Shown: in pieces, positions 11,724-21,988 of the stretch
Position numbering within the stretch: the first letter of the stretch is position 1
Layout of the letters: every line of letters starts with the position of its first letter
NCBI RefSeq assembly: GCF_000149955.1
Contig: NC_030991.1
Coordinates: 36,851-81,219, forward strand
From: Fusarium oxysporum f. sp. lycopersici 4287
Taxonomy: Eukaryota; Ascomycota; Sordariomycetes; Hypocreales; Nectriaceae
Reading direction: 5' to 3'
DNA: 44,369 nt
The notes under the pieces: generated by a model
What the model saw: the letters and a program-made list of their open reading frames with translations, nothing else
Databases searched by the model: none
Told to the model about the DNA's origin: nothing
Position numbers and translations under genes: made by a program

Positions 11724-11850
11724 CGAAAACTTGCCATGGCTGAAGACGCCGATCGGCCGGGACGCCTCGGTTGACCTGTCGCATTATTTCCTTGAGGATA
11801 AGAATGGACGACAGTCCGCGAATCCCACCTCCATCTGGGTACAGCCTGTC
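11724..11850 (-). pseudogene. Patatin-like phospholipase, first exon piece (oxyanion-hole motif)
   Basis: The minus-strand frame reads LYPDGGGIRGLSSILILKEI and ends LQPWQVF at the hAT target duplication. DGGGIRG is the patatin GGGxRG oxyanion-hole motif. Removing the hAT and one copy of the 8-bp duplication joins F to DLIGGTSTGG in frame. The exon start, translation start and promoter were not determined; the usual LSLDGGG is LYPDGGG here, so the beginning may be an exon edge. Confidence 0.75.
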
Positions 11851-13059
11851 AGTTGAGCCGTCACATGTATAAGTGCCAGGAGCATTCAGTCGGTTGACGG
11901 ACCAAGTGAGAGCATCACTAGTGGGCGCTGTTCAATGGGAGCCGATGTAGCCATGTCGGGGCCTTAATGATGGTGCGGGTCGATGTGATTTGGGACTTTA
12001 ACAGATCTGAGTGCTCCCAGTCGAGGCAAACGCTGATTTGATCCTATACTAGGGTAGAAACTTGGAATGGGAAAACACAGAAACCAAAGAAATCTTAGAA
12101 ACGGGCTTGCGTGCGTCAAGAAATAGGGCTGCCAGGTCTACAGGGTGGCGTCAACCCTTGTTTTAAACTTCTCAGTGCCAGCATATGATAGAATGCTTAA
12201 CATCAATAGTGGGTGCCAGGTGTTAACCCTCGCTCATTCAGGTATCATCAGCCTTCGCCCTTATCTGTGTCATCCTATTAAGAGCAGACTAAATGTCACT
12301 CGTCGGGAAGTACCGTTGGATTTCGCCTTATGAGAAGGTCAAAGAGCGGACGGTGTCTGATACCCTCCTGCGTATGTGGCCGTTCGGTGTGTGTGTCGTC
12401 ATTACACGCACCAATACTCACAGGCTGTGTTGGCTATCGATGCAGAAGCATGTGACATTGGTGGCGCTGAACTATATGCGGGGCTTATGTATTTTTCGCC
12501 CCCATCGCATGCAAGTATAGAAAGGGGAGGCACACTTACGGAGCCCGCTCTTTCGGTGCCAGAGGATAGTTTCAAGATTGCAGTGTGCGTCCGAAGCAGC
12601 CGCTCCCCAACCCCACCTCCGGTCGAGCTTTCCCCCCTGTCGCGGGAATTGGGCTGACTTTTGCAAGTTGACAGCTTACCTCCGCAGATTGACGGAAGTA
12701 GGGCTAACTTTGTAAGTTCGGCGGGCTGACTTGAGTTTAAATGCTATTCGCCTAGCAATTCTGATAGGGCACAGCTACCAGATCTGCCGCATGTGATCGT
12801 GAGGGGCATTACGATCAGACCAGTACATACAAGAGCTCCTCAGGTTATTGTGCAGTAGTGGCAGAGGCAGTGCGGCGTTCAAACCCCAACCAACGTGCAC
12901 AGATAAAAATGAGGTAATTTCGTGACAATAATCGAAACATGGGGTCAACGCACGGACGGAAAATGTATAATTTACTAGATTACAAGCAGTCCTTAGTACA
13001 GTAGGCGCTGAAACTCCAGAATCCCAAATGTTTATCATCAAATTTTACACGCATGATAC
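11851..13059. other. Gene-poor stretch upstream of the patatin NLR
   Basis: I see no supported coding region. Around 12650-12735 the phrases GGGCTGACTTTTGCAAGTT and GGGCTAACTTTGTAAGTT form a loose short repeat. The promoter of the patatin NLR should lie in the first few hundred bases. Confidence 0.4.
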
Positions 13060-14378
13060 TTATCCACCAACTTCAAGTATACCCAGCGCATTCTTCCTAT
13101 ACCATGGCCAAAACACGCCATCAACCCAGCGACATATCTTCTGCAACCCCAATACCGTCTTATATACACCTAATACATTCTCTGTGGATCCAAACTGGAA
13201 AGGGAGCCACAAGACTGTTCTTTGTCCTTCCCTTGTCGTCGCAGCAAAACTCCATTGGTGTCCCTGAACAATAATGGCTGGTAAGAACGACAGACCATCC
13301 AAGGAGCCACCGTTCCGCGACACTAGATCTTCCAAGAACCGCCATTGGGCAGCCTGCCACGTTCCTATTTGCAACTCGGCCGAAGCCGCTGATGTACTCG
13401 TCAGAGCCTTGGTCTCGATGCTGAGAGCGATTGGCTGATCGCGCAGTGTATAAAAGTCGGTGTGGTTGATATATCCGCAGGGAAGGATGCTTCGAGCGTT
13501 CTCTATCGCCATTGCATCGCTCTTAGGGTCTAGGTAGATGCAAAAGTCAACCATCTTGGCTTGCGATGCTGATGGTAGATATTCTTGCATGATCTTTGCC
13601 GTTGTGCAAGGTGCGACTCCCAATAGCTGGCTTTGCTTCCGTGAACCGTAGACAGCTTTGAACAACAAAGGGTAATGCACCATCATGTTCCATCCAGCTT
13701 CGTTTTGCTTTCTATCATGACAACTTCTGGCCTCGTCGGTCAAGATGAGGACATCCTCGAGGGAAGGCGTTGGTCCAAATTTGTCGCGATCGGCTGCTGG
13801 AGCAAACATGTATGGCCGTATCCTGCCCATCTGGGGCTCCGTTTTTGCTCGATTCGTGATGTTTTCTTGCCAATCACTTGAGATTATTCCAAAGGCGCTG
13901 TCTTTGAGATCTTGGAGATCCTCAAGTATCTGGCCCAAGGTTAGGTGGCAATCGCGAATCACTCATCGTAAAGACGTGGTATAATTCCTTTTGGATCAAT
14001 TTCAAGGGTTGCAAGTTGTTTTGAAGGTGATGATCGTCCTGACGCTTGTGATTGCGTTGATTGCGATGTTGAATCGGGCAGCAAGGCAAAACCCGGAGAG
14101 CCTGTTGCTTGTGGGAAACCTTTAACTTGTCGACTTCGTGGAGCTCGGGGTGTTCTGTCAGAATCAGGCTGTCCCTTATGTCTCTTAGACGCTGGTTCGT
14201 CATTATCTTCCATGGCTCGTTTCCTTATCTTATTCCGAGAATCAGGAGGGGATGGAGGAAGATACTGATCAGGCTGTTGTTGACCGTCACAAGCCGAAAA
14301 AATGGCCAAATTGTCGCTTGCGTCGTTGGGACTTTTTTTTATTCCATGTAGCCAACTGTTGATGTCTGCAAGTTGCAT
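13060..14378 (-). pseudogene. PD-(D/E)XK nuclease-like domain protein (one frame break)
   Basis: ATG at 14378. The N-terminal ~130 residues are low-complexity, with a basic patch (RNKIRKRAMED, SKRHKG) that could be a nuclear signal. The C-terminal 300 residues hold a PD-(D/E)XK-like core: the acidic residue in MVDFCIYLDP and the E-x-K of ALSIETKAL, followed by the family's Q.GTWQAAQWRFLE and VDGVFWPWY blocks. The two parts are in different frames; overlap at 13959-13962 suggests one lost base (DE then IRDCHLTLGQ). A short intron is possible but less well supported. A paralogue with intact frame is at 35935-37426. The biological role of this fungal family is not known to me. Confidence 0.75.
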
Positions 14379-14540
14379 TTTGACGCGCTTGTCGTTGATG
14401 GTTAGTACTGGGGAACGCCTTGTTGTTTTTTGATTGATGTTTATGTTTTGTCATCGCCCGGTCAACCGGATCGAATGACTAAGCCAGCCGGGCACAATCT
14501 TATACCCTGTACTACCCTGTACAAGATCTAGGGGGGGGGT

Positions 14541-14880
14541 AATTTTGCACTAGCTAAAAATAGACGAATTTTGCCCGCGAAATTCAATGATTGGCTAAAT
14601 GAAGGCCCCATATATCCGAAAATGGATGGATTTTGCCCGCAAAATTCGGTAATTGGCTGAATCGGTGCCCCATGTATCCACTAGATTCTAATTGGCTGTA
14701 ATACTCGGGGGTCGACGACGAGGTCAGCAACTTCCAAGACGAATATACTAACAACCAGCTAAAAGAACTTATGGAAATATGAGTAAGGCAAGTCTTAAGG
14801 TCCTACTATGTGGTTTTATATTATGCCAATAAGTTTTACATCATATTCAGTGTTTAGTTTGAGTCAGTCAGTATACGATA
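14541..14880 (+). repeat. Dispersed repeat A, copy 2
   Basis: It matches 4219-4498 in the same orientation and carries one extra internal unit (ATTGGCT.AAT...CCCAT.TATCC). Its right edge at about 14881 interrupts the DUF3505-like reading frame, whose last family-like residues are QRLLY. The left edge lies near a G-run (14531-14539). Confidence 0.7.
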
Positions 14881-16107
14881 GTAGAGAAGGCGTTGTATGT
14901 ATATCAGCGCGGCGAGGTTAGACGTGTATGACCAGGCAGGAAGAAAACCAGTGAGATCAGCCGAGAATCCAAGGACACCGCTATAATACACTAGCAGCGT
15001 TGAATCTGGGCGACCATCCATGACTTCCTCCGTGCAGAATGCCATGATTAGCCCAAATAGGAATTCTAGCACCTCTTTGATCCATGGTGGGAATTTTCCC
15101 CGCCTGAATTCCTCATCGCGTTAGTTTTCCCGCTCTGATCCTCGTTCCGGTTGTGATCTTCCTCTTCACTCTCCTCATCTTCATCATCCATATCGTCGGT
15201 CTCAGAGTCGTCAGCACCCATGACACTACTCTGATCGTCACTGTCGTCTCCGTCTTCACAATCATCCTCTCCATCGGTGCTCTCTACATCGCAGTCAACT
15301 TCAACATCGGCCCCATCAGATAGCTTCATACTTCGCCAGAGCTGCTCGGTTAAAGCATCATGCTGGGTCCAAGCCTCATGGTTCCACAGTGTTGATATCA
15401 AACGAAGCTGTGACTTCTTGAAACGGATGCCCGCCCGGCGCTGTCGAATGTCCGCAGGTAGGCGATAAGCTCGAAAGACCAAAGCGACGAAGCGCTTGAG
15501 GACACGAATATATTTCCTTCTACTTGCCGCCTTTCCCACAAATGTGAATGGCTTCGCATAGCACCCGTGAGGGCGTACACTACGCAACCAACATAGAAGA
15601 CTTCTGCTTGTTGTCCGTGCCGTTTGCTCGCAGCGGTCCATTAACATGTCCACGGCGGCAAGGAGAGCAGTGATTTTGCGTTCGTCATCCGCCGAGCTTA
15701 TCATCCATTCATCGGAATAAACATCACTAGATCGATTACTACTCTCTTTCAGTATCAGGCCCCGGTGTGAAGTCACAGGAGAGGGCGTGGTAGTTAGGTT
15801 TTTTAGCAGTTCTCGGTCGATTCCCCCCAAAAGTCCGTTCCCAGCCGGTTCTCTCCAGCCATGGTCTGAGATCTGTGAATGTTGTGGTTTGTGAGCTCCT
15901 AGTAGTACCAGCCCCGTTCGCCAAGTCCCCACCTGAAAAGCCTTTCTGTCGGCCTCTCTCACGCTCGAAAATATCTTCAAGATGGTCGTAAACTTCCTTG
16001 CCTCCGACTGGTCTGGTCATAGACCCGCCATATTCGACAATCCAGTAACGTCCCCCCGAAGGACTTTTAGTCCACGCTTGCAGGAACACGGGTTCATACA
16101 TGGCGTT
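14881..16107 (-). pseudogene. DUF3505/OrsD-like gene, central part (inversion-broken, truncated)
   Basis: This continues the gene whose N-terminus is 612-992. It reads NAMYEPVFLQAWT...YWIVEYGGSM, LRPWLERTGWERT, MDRCEQTAR, LLCWLRS, then an acidic linker and LEFLFGLIMAF...LVYYSGVLGFSA...YTSNLAALIYIQRLL. Each block has a counterpart in the gene at 27334-29892. Frameshifts lie in a six-G run near 15825 (one extra base) and near 15100. The 3' end is cut by repeat A at about 14881. The upstream junction at 16108-16111 is an inversion breakpoint. Confidence 0.82.
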
Positions 16108-16768
16108 CCTTCGCACTCCTCGCGTGCCTCGGTGACGGGGTTCGAGAGGATCTATCAGCTGTTAGTGGGAGTCATCCACCGTTCTCTTTTCGGTTGAGAA
16201 ATTTGATTATACACAGCTCTAGTCCAAAGCAGACGCCGACCCAGGCGACGGCAGCTTCGGGAGCGGCATGTACAGCCTTGTCCACAATTCCTCTCACCGC
16301 TTGCACTGCTTGCAATCCTTCGTCGATGCCTCGCTTGATGGACGCTGCCCTCTGCGTCCGGTCCAGTCCTTGCTGGACCAACTGCTGCATTTGACGATAC
16401 CTTGTCTCTCGAGTCATTCCTATCTCGTTTTTTGTTGGTCGAGAGGCAACAGAGGGCGAGTCGTTTCGGCAAAGCTCAGCTGATAGGATCTGCTCGTAGG
16501 CTTCGACCAGTTTGGGCTCGCTGGCTTTGAGCTCGTCGTAGGCCTGGTTCCAAAGTCGCTCTTGTAGACTCGGCAGCGGCGGGGTGTCGGAATCCGTCGA
16601 GGTAGGTGGAGAGGGTTGAGATGTCGGTCGAGTGCTTGGCTGGGATGCAGGCCGAGACGGTGTTGGCGAAGGTGTTAGTAGTGAAGGAGCCGAGACGGAT
16701 TCTTGGGGAGCGGCCTGCAACAACCTTCTGGCCTTGAATTTCGCTTTCTCAAACAAGATAGGCGCCAT
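16108..16768 (-). pseudogene. NACHT-WD40 NLR, N-terminal piece (inversion-broken)
   Basis: The true ATG is at 16768 (MAPILFEKAKF); the upstream GTG is not needed. A Pro/Ser/Thr-rich leader is followed by the NWD-type N-terminal domain (LWNQAYDELKASEPKLVEAY, GIDEGLQAVQAVRGIVDKAV, WVGVCFGLEL). A likely intron lies at 16152-16214 (donor GTGTAT, CTAAC, acceptor GATAG). After it, ILSNPVTEAREECEG runs to the breakpoint at 16108-16111. The next residues of the family, IAYVLARMEWYWNL, are found at 992-1030 on the plus strand. The exact donor does not restore frame cleanly (two extra bases), so that splice site is uncertain. Confidence 0.85.
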
Positions 16769-17146
16769 CTTCACAAAGAAAGCATGTAGGCCTTGTTACG
16801 ATATGACGGCATCAGCGAAATGGCTTTCCACTCCGATCGATAAATCGGGACGGCAATGGATTGCCATCAGTGACGACGCGGGACAGCAACATGTTTGTGG
16901 GATTTGCGTGCGGGGAGGCCTCAGCAGCTGAAAAGGACCCCTGTAGTCAGGCGCAGCTTATGAGTCCAATAGAATTGCCAAGTAATGGATGTCCAGCTGC
17001 GCCATGTCAATCGCATGGCTATGCCGTGTTGGAGATGGAAAGCGTAAGCCAAAGCAGGTGAGGAAAGAGACATGAATAGGCTGGCACGATTTGATTTTAT
17101 GTGTGCACGGCCAGTTGTCAGATCACGTTGGGCGGGTAGCTTACCC
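16769..17146. other. Intergenic region upstream of the NLR N-piece
   Basis: Presumed promoter side of the minus-strand NLR start. No gene or clear repeat was recognised. A GTGCACGGCCA match at 17103-17113 resembles the conserved end of the ~57-bp dispersed repeat. Confidence 0.35.
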
Positions 17147-17330
17147 TACTCTTCTATTCCTAATTGTCGCATACCCCTGTCTTCTTCTCAGGTGCTTGAC
17201 TATCTCCGGTTTATTCCCATTTAATCCATAGCGACTGATTTGTCCCATTTCGATTGACAATCGGCGCGTCACACACGCGAGTGAACGCGTACTTTAGCTT
17301 TCATAGCTTATCCACCCTAGGTATCATTCG
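17147..17330 (+). repeat. Copy of the 5' region of a zinc-finger element
   Basis: It aligns with 33932-34033 plus 34318-34420: CTACTCTTCTATTCCTAATT, TTCCCA, TTTCGAT.GACA and AAACGCGTACT.CAGCT-type blocks occur in the same order. In the other copy the region leads into a zinc-finger reading frame (34509). Here it is cut off just before the dispersed repeat at 17341. It also serves as the empty site for the MITE at 34034-34317. Confidence 0.6.
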
Positions 17331-17340
17331 CAGACGATTA

Positions 17341-17396
17341 TACTGTACCAATTACCCCCAGTATCAGGTCCTGATACACGAAATCATGGCCCCTGC
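17341..17396 (+). repeat. Dispersed ~57-bp repeat with hairpin
   Basis: TACTGTACCAATTACCCC, then the near-perfect palindrome GTATCAGGTCCTGATAC, then AAATCATGGCCCC. The same order is found inverted at 22045-21989, in part at 33083-33115 and diverged at 234-290. Confidence 0.7.
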
Positions 17397-17723
17397 GTTT
17401 ACGCTTTATTGGGTTATTATTTAAGCTGGAGCAACCCCTAATGTGGTGAGAAAACTATAGAGAACATACGTTTACAAACGCCTACTATCTGTTATACCTA
17501 GTTTTAGGAGCGTAAAGAAGTAACTAATAACATTTTCCTAAATGGACTTGACCTAAAGTCTTCCTCTATAAACATGCTCATTAAATCAACTCTACCCTAT
17601 ATAAAATGTAGCAGAAACATCAACTCTAATACAATTAATATTATTATCAACTACTAGGGGTATCCCATCCACGCCAACACCAGCTTGATAAAGCGTACAT
17701 CCCTAATATTACAACTTCAAGCA
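17397..17723. other. AT-rich intergenic
   Basis: No gene seen. AT-rich sequence follows the dispersed repeat and contains the 3' flank of the coiled-coil gene. Confidence 0.35.
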
Positions 17724-18794
17724 TCACTCACAACAATGGAAACCCCACAAAGAGGGCAGTTCGCAGAACGTCATCCCCGAAACCTGCTCAAGCATGTCCA
17801 GAGTAGCTTGCCAACCAGGTTCCAAGAACCGAGACATAACCATCAGTTGGTTTGCCGCCTTATCAACTCCCTCCTTCTCCTTCATGACCTCAGCCCTTTC
17901 AGCCTCGAGCTGACTCAGCCTCCCAGTGACCAGCGCAAGCTCGCTTTCGGTTTTGGAAAGTCCGGCTGAGCTCTTATCCAGTTGGCTTTTGACGATGGTA
18001 TATACCTCTCGATGTTCATCGCTCGTTTTCTTTCGTTTTTCAAGGAATATGAGAAGCTCCTTGTCTCCTGGATATTTGTTGTAGACATCTTCGAGGTCTC
18101 TGAGCATTTGATTCTCAGTGGCTGTTGATGTCTCAACATCCTTGAGAGCGTCCTCAGCCTTTCTCTGGTCCTTGGCTAGCTCGTCCCTTTGGGAAGAGAG
18201 ACTGCCCTTAACGGCGGTAAGTCTGCTGTGTTCATAGTTGATAGATGTTAAAAGCTGCTCGAAGCTCTTGATGGATGGCGCCAAGGCAGTCGAGGCAGCC
18301 TTCAAGCTTTCTTTGAACTCATTTCCAGAGGGCTGTAGAGTAGTTAGGTTGTGGCAGAATAAACTTGGTTGGGAGATCCTTCTTACTAGAAGTGCGTTCC
18401 AATCTAATAATCCAGACGTTTGAGATAGTCGGGACTGGATGTCACCAGTCTTTTGCCGCTTCACTGAAGGAGCCATGCGGGATTCGGCAAAAGACGTTGT
18501 CGTATGCTCCTCTGGTTCCCCAGAGTGGCGAATGGTGCTCTGAGGTGTATCGCGAACTAATCGGGAAGGCAGGTGATGGCTCCGCCGAAGGCGAGTGTTT
18601 GGTTCTGCTGCCTTGGAGTTGGATTTCGATGTTGAAAGACGGGCTTCATATTGTCCATTCACTTGAGCCGGCTCTGAATTTTGATTTACGCGGATTGAAT
18701 CATCGGATGGCTCGTCGTCTTGAATCTCAACCTCTTTGCTGCGGTTGAGAGACGGCCTACTGCGTTTGCGCGCTGATGAAAGCTTAGAAGGCAT
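17724..18794 (-). CDS. Coiled-coil protein of unknown function
   Basis: ATG at 18794 gives about 356 residues (the open frame extends three codons upstream only through a TTG). Residues 1-130 are Ser/Arg/Lys-rich and basic (SSARKRSRPS, VKRQKTGD), consistent with a nuclear protein. A helical block follows (LLDWNALLVRR...FKESLKAAS). From about residue 190 to 330 there is a long charged coiled coil (LAKDQRKAEDALKDVETS, LGKTE-type heptads, RLSQLEAERAEVMKEKE). I do not recognise the family. The last residues after about 17780 could be read-through of an intron (a GGTTTC donor-like site). It lies between the 57-bp repeat and the MULE and may be cargo of a larger unit; that is a guess. Confidence 0.55.
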   Translation of the reverse strand: MPSKLSSARKRSRPSLNRSKEVEIQDDEPSDDSIRVNQNSEPAQVNGQYEARLSTSKSNSKAAEPNTRLRRSHHLPSRLVRDTPQSTIRHSGEPEEHTTTSFAESRMAPSVKRQKTGDIQSRLSQTSGLLDWNALLVRRISQPSLFCHNLTTLQPSGNEFKESLKAASTALAPSIKSFEQLLTSINYEHSRLTAVKGSLSSQRDELAKDQRKAEDALKDVETSTATENQMLRDLEDVYNKYPGDKELLIFLEKRKKTSDEHREVYTIVKSQLDKSSAGLSKTESELALVTGRLSQLEAERAEVMKEKEGVDKAANQLMVMSRFLEPGWQATLDMLEQVSGMTFCELPSLWGFHCCE

Positions 18795-18928
18795 AATAAA
18801 CAATTAAAAATGTGCTCAAATTAGAGTTGGCCACAATGGTGGACGAGGCTACTACTACTGTAGCAAGGGCTCGATGTAATTTGTCAAATTACGCAGAATC
18901 TGGTCCGTGCACGCTTGACGTCCTTCCA

Positions 18929-19020
18929 GGCGGCTAATAGGCGGACGGGTACCCGTCCTTCTAAAATGGGACGGGTCCCGTCCCAATTACCATATCTGGT
19001 ATAGCTCACTCCGCTATCGG
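18929..19020 (+). repeat. MULE copy 1, 5' TIR with nested palindromes
   Basis: The TIR contains three palindromes in a row: GGACGGGTACCCGTCC, GGGACGGGTCCCGTCCC and ACCATATCTGGT. The 3' TIR (21880-21971, reversed) has the same layout with a few substitutions. Confidence 0.85.
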
Positions 19021-19109
19021 TCTCCCTCTCGCGGCATCTCGAATATCGCGTTCTACTGCACTCGCTGCTAATCGTGTCGAGATTACGGGCTAACGGCGAC
19101 TGCTTCGCT

Positions 19110-21748
19110 ATGAACGTCAACCATTCTCAAAGTCCGACACCGTTTCCTGGTGACTATCTCCCTCCTGAAGGCGAGTATGAGTCACGGGAGGCGCTATTCG
19201 AGGCAATCAACGCCTGGGCAGCGACCAGGGGATATGCGTTCATAACTGGAAGGTCAACCAAGGAGAAAACTGGCAGGAGGACGATCACGTACATGTGTGA
19301 TCGTCGCCGTAACCATCCAATCGTTTCCAGAGAACGCCAACGTAAGACGACAACTCGAACAACAGGCTGCGAGTTCTCTGTACTGGCGAAGGAAAATAAT
19401 GATAGAAGTACCTGGACTCTGCGGCACCGTTCTAACAGCCGATTCTCACTACATAACCATGAACCAAGCCAAGACACCACCGCCCACCCAGTACTTCGAA
19501 CACTGTCTAAGGAGCACCTGTCTCAACTGACTGGCCTTGCCAACGCTGGGATAGCCCCTAAAGAAATTAGAACGTACATGCGGCAGAACACCGACACGAT
19601 AGCAACACAACAGGACATCTACAATCGTATTGCAGATGCTAGACGAGAAGTGTGTCAAGGACAAAGCAGCATTAACGCACTTGCTGATCAGCTGTTTAGA
19701 GAAGGATTTTGGAGTCAATTTCAAACCGGTCCAGACGGTCGAGTCAAAGCTGTTCTATTTGCGCATCCCGAGTCAGTGGCATACCTACAGGCATATCCGG
19801 ATGTCTTAATCTTAGACTGTACATATAAAACCAACAAATACGGCATGCCACTTTTGGACTTGATTGGTGTCGACTCTTGTCAACGTTCGTTCTGTGTCGC
19901 GTTCGCTTTCCTGAGTGGGGAATATGAAGAAGACTATTTTTGGGCGTTAGATCGATTCCGATCGTTGTGCGAAAACCACAGGATTAGGCATCCCTCAGTC
20001 ATCTTGACTGATCGCTGCCTAGCATGTATGAATGCTGTCGATACTTGCTTCCCATCATCAAGGCCGCTGCTATGTCTCTGGCATGCTAACAAGGCAGTTC
20101 TTCGCTACTGCCAGCCGAGATTTACGCGCCAGACTCAAGGGGAAAACCCGGGAATAGAGGCTTGGAATGAGTTTTATGGCCACTGGCATTCGATCATCAA
20201 GTCACCAAATGAACAAACTTTCCATGAACGTGTGTCCGAGTTTGAGAAGAAATACATCGCGGATTATATCGAAGAAGTCAAATATATCAAGACAAACTGG
20301 CTTAATCAATACAAAGAGAAGCTAGTGAAGGCGTGGGTCAATCAATATCCCCACTTTGATAACGTCGTTAGTTCAAGGGTGGAAGGCATACACTGGCTGC
20401 TTAAGAGCCACCTCAAAGTATCTACATTGGACCTATTCGAAGCTTAGCGATCGATCAAGCATGCACTACTCAATCAACTAGCGGAGTTGAAGTCGAACCA
20501 AGCCAAGCAGAAGATCAGGACACCTATCGAACTCTCCAGTATTCTCTATGGTGCAGTACGTGGTTGGGTGTCTCATGAAGCTTTGCGAAAGGTTGAGCAG
20601 CAACGAAAGCTTCTATTTCATCAAGGCTCTACTCCTTTGTCGGCTGTACTGGTTCTTTCTCGCGATCACAAGGGCTGCCCTGCGCTCACAAGCTGGAGGG
20701 TTTATTAGCTTAAGGCCAGACTCTACAACTCGAAGATTTTCATCCGCATTGGCACTTGACTCGGGAAGATAATCGAAGGCCCCTCTTAGAACCCCGCCAG
20801 CGAGTCGATCCAGTGACTACGAATTCGTCTTTGCCGTTATCTAGTGTGAGAAGAGAACTTGGCGGCTTTGAAGTCATTGAGAAGGCGAGGCCGATACGAA
20901 ACCCTCCTTTATGCAGCAAATGTCACATACTAGGTCACGCAAGGAACTCAAAGGAGTGTCCACTACGATACTCGGAACTAAGAGCATTGCCAGTTATATC
21001 TTCAGACCAGCCGCAGGTGTGTTCGAAAACCTTTGAGTGGATACCCTTTACGACCCCTAAGGAACCAAGGCCACCAGTGATAAAAACACTCGGCGAAATA
21101 CAGTGGCAACCAATCACAACTTTGGAAACTTTCGAATTTGAGAATGAATCAACTTGTCAAGATCTGCCATCCCAGTTGACCATCGAAACAGAGCGGGTGG
21201 ATCGACACATAACGACTCCAGAACCTCGACACCCATCACCTACGCCATCGACGTGTAGACCGCAGGTGCCACCACAGTTAAATTCGAGAGATCTAGCTCC
21301 AAACCCAACTACACATCTGAGGCATGACGATCCACGAGCCATCCATCAGAGATACGTCAAGTCTAGAGAGGATTGGTATAAGGCTTAACCCCCAGGAGCC
21401 TGGCTTAGTAATCGCCAGTATCGAAAAGTAATAGGCTTACCTTTGGGATATCTAAAAGCAAGCTACAGCTGGTGTCTTGATTATAAGCAGATGGGGAGGT
21501 GCTGTAAAACCCCGACGGGTCCCAGAGAATGGACTAAAGAAGAGATGATGGCTTACTTAGACTGGGATAAAGCAGAAGCTGATCGAATTGAAGCACAAGT
21601 AGCTGAGGAGACCGAGAACGGACGACTGTTTACAAGCAGAAGAGGTATGGGCGAGCTGTGGAAGATAGCTCAGCGGGACATCGATAAACAAGAAGCCTTA
21701 TATGCTGCCACAGAACAGGAGGAGAGTTATATTGTAGTTCAGTCCTAA
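19110..21748 (+). pseudogene. MULE transposase, copy 1 (nonsense and frameshift lesions)
   Basis: From ATG 19110: a FAR1/WRKY-GCM1-like DNA-binding region (AFITGRSTKEKTGRRTITYM...GCEFSV), then the MULE catalytic domain (VLILDCTYKTNKYGMPLLDL, VILTDRCLACM, CLWHANKAV), then a SWIM-like finger (GLPCAHKLEG), then a CCHC knuckle (CSKCHILGHARNSKEC) and a 100-residue tail. Four lesions break it: TAG at 20445-20447, a shift near 20620-20645, TAA at 20711-20713 and TAA at 21386-21388. All four recur in copy 2. The TAG and the last TAA fit TGG-to-TAG and CAA-to-TAA transitions. Confidence 0.9.
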
Positions 21749-21988
21749 CTTTAGTAGAGTTTATAATGAGCTTATAGCTTGGATAAATCAAGGCTATACA
21801 AGTTAAAGTCAGCGATTTGCTTTGAGTAAAGGTTAGCGGTTGATGGACTTCAAGTAAAACCACTCGAAATAGTTCCAATCCGATAGCGGAGTAAGCTATA
21901 CCAGATATGGTAACTCGGACGGGACCCGTCCAGTTTTAGAAGGACGGGTACCCGTCCGCCTATTAGCCGCCAGGACCCAATACTAAAG

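Larger units (their letters stand above)
4641..11850 (-). pseudogene. Patatin-NB-ARC-TPR-ankyrin NLR gene (hAT-interrupted, frameshifted)
   Basis: One multi-exon minus-strand gene of the fungal patatin-NLR class: a patatin-like lipase effector domain, an NB-ARC switch, a TPR-like arm and C-terminal ankyrin repeats. Exons as read: 11850(approx.)-11724, then after the hAT 8606-8579, 8444-8184, 8013-7445, 7327-6752, 6705-about 6155, and 6154-4641. GT-AG introns at 8445-8578, 8014-8183, 7328-7444 and 6706-6751 all preserve frame. Two lesions are plain: a 3.1-kb hAT between the GGGxRG and GxSxG lipase motifs, and a frameshift near 6155 that looks like loss of one CTGG from a tandem pair. The 5' end before 11850 could not be resolved. 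Confidence 0.85.
18929..21971 (+). mobile_element. MULE transposon, copy 1 (3,043 bp)
   Basis: Mutator-like element bounded by ~92-bp TIRs (18929-19020 and 21880-21971) starting GGCGGCTAATAGG. It is nearly identical to the inverted copy at 30040-33082. The 3' flank starts AGGACCCAA (21972-21980), but the 5' flank ends CGTCCTTCCA, so this copy has no matching target duplication. The partner of AGGACCCAA sits beside the other copy. Confidence 0.93.

Noticed and set aside
13959..13962. Short intron joining the two frames of the first PD-(D/E)XK-like gene
   Set aside because: An acceptor-like GGGCCAG exists, but the available donors do not restore frame, and the intervening residues look like real protein; a one-base loss is simpler.
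16108..16151. Chimeric NLR/DUF3505-like fusion on the minus strand
   Set aside because: The NLR frame does not continue in the DUF3505-like frame after 16108, so no fusion protein is predicted.
18928..18929. A 9-bp target duplication for MULE copy 1
   Set aside because: After undoing the inversion the flanks are GTCCTTCCA and GTCTGCGTA, which do not match.
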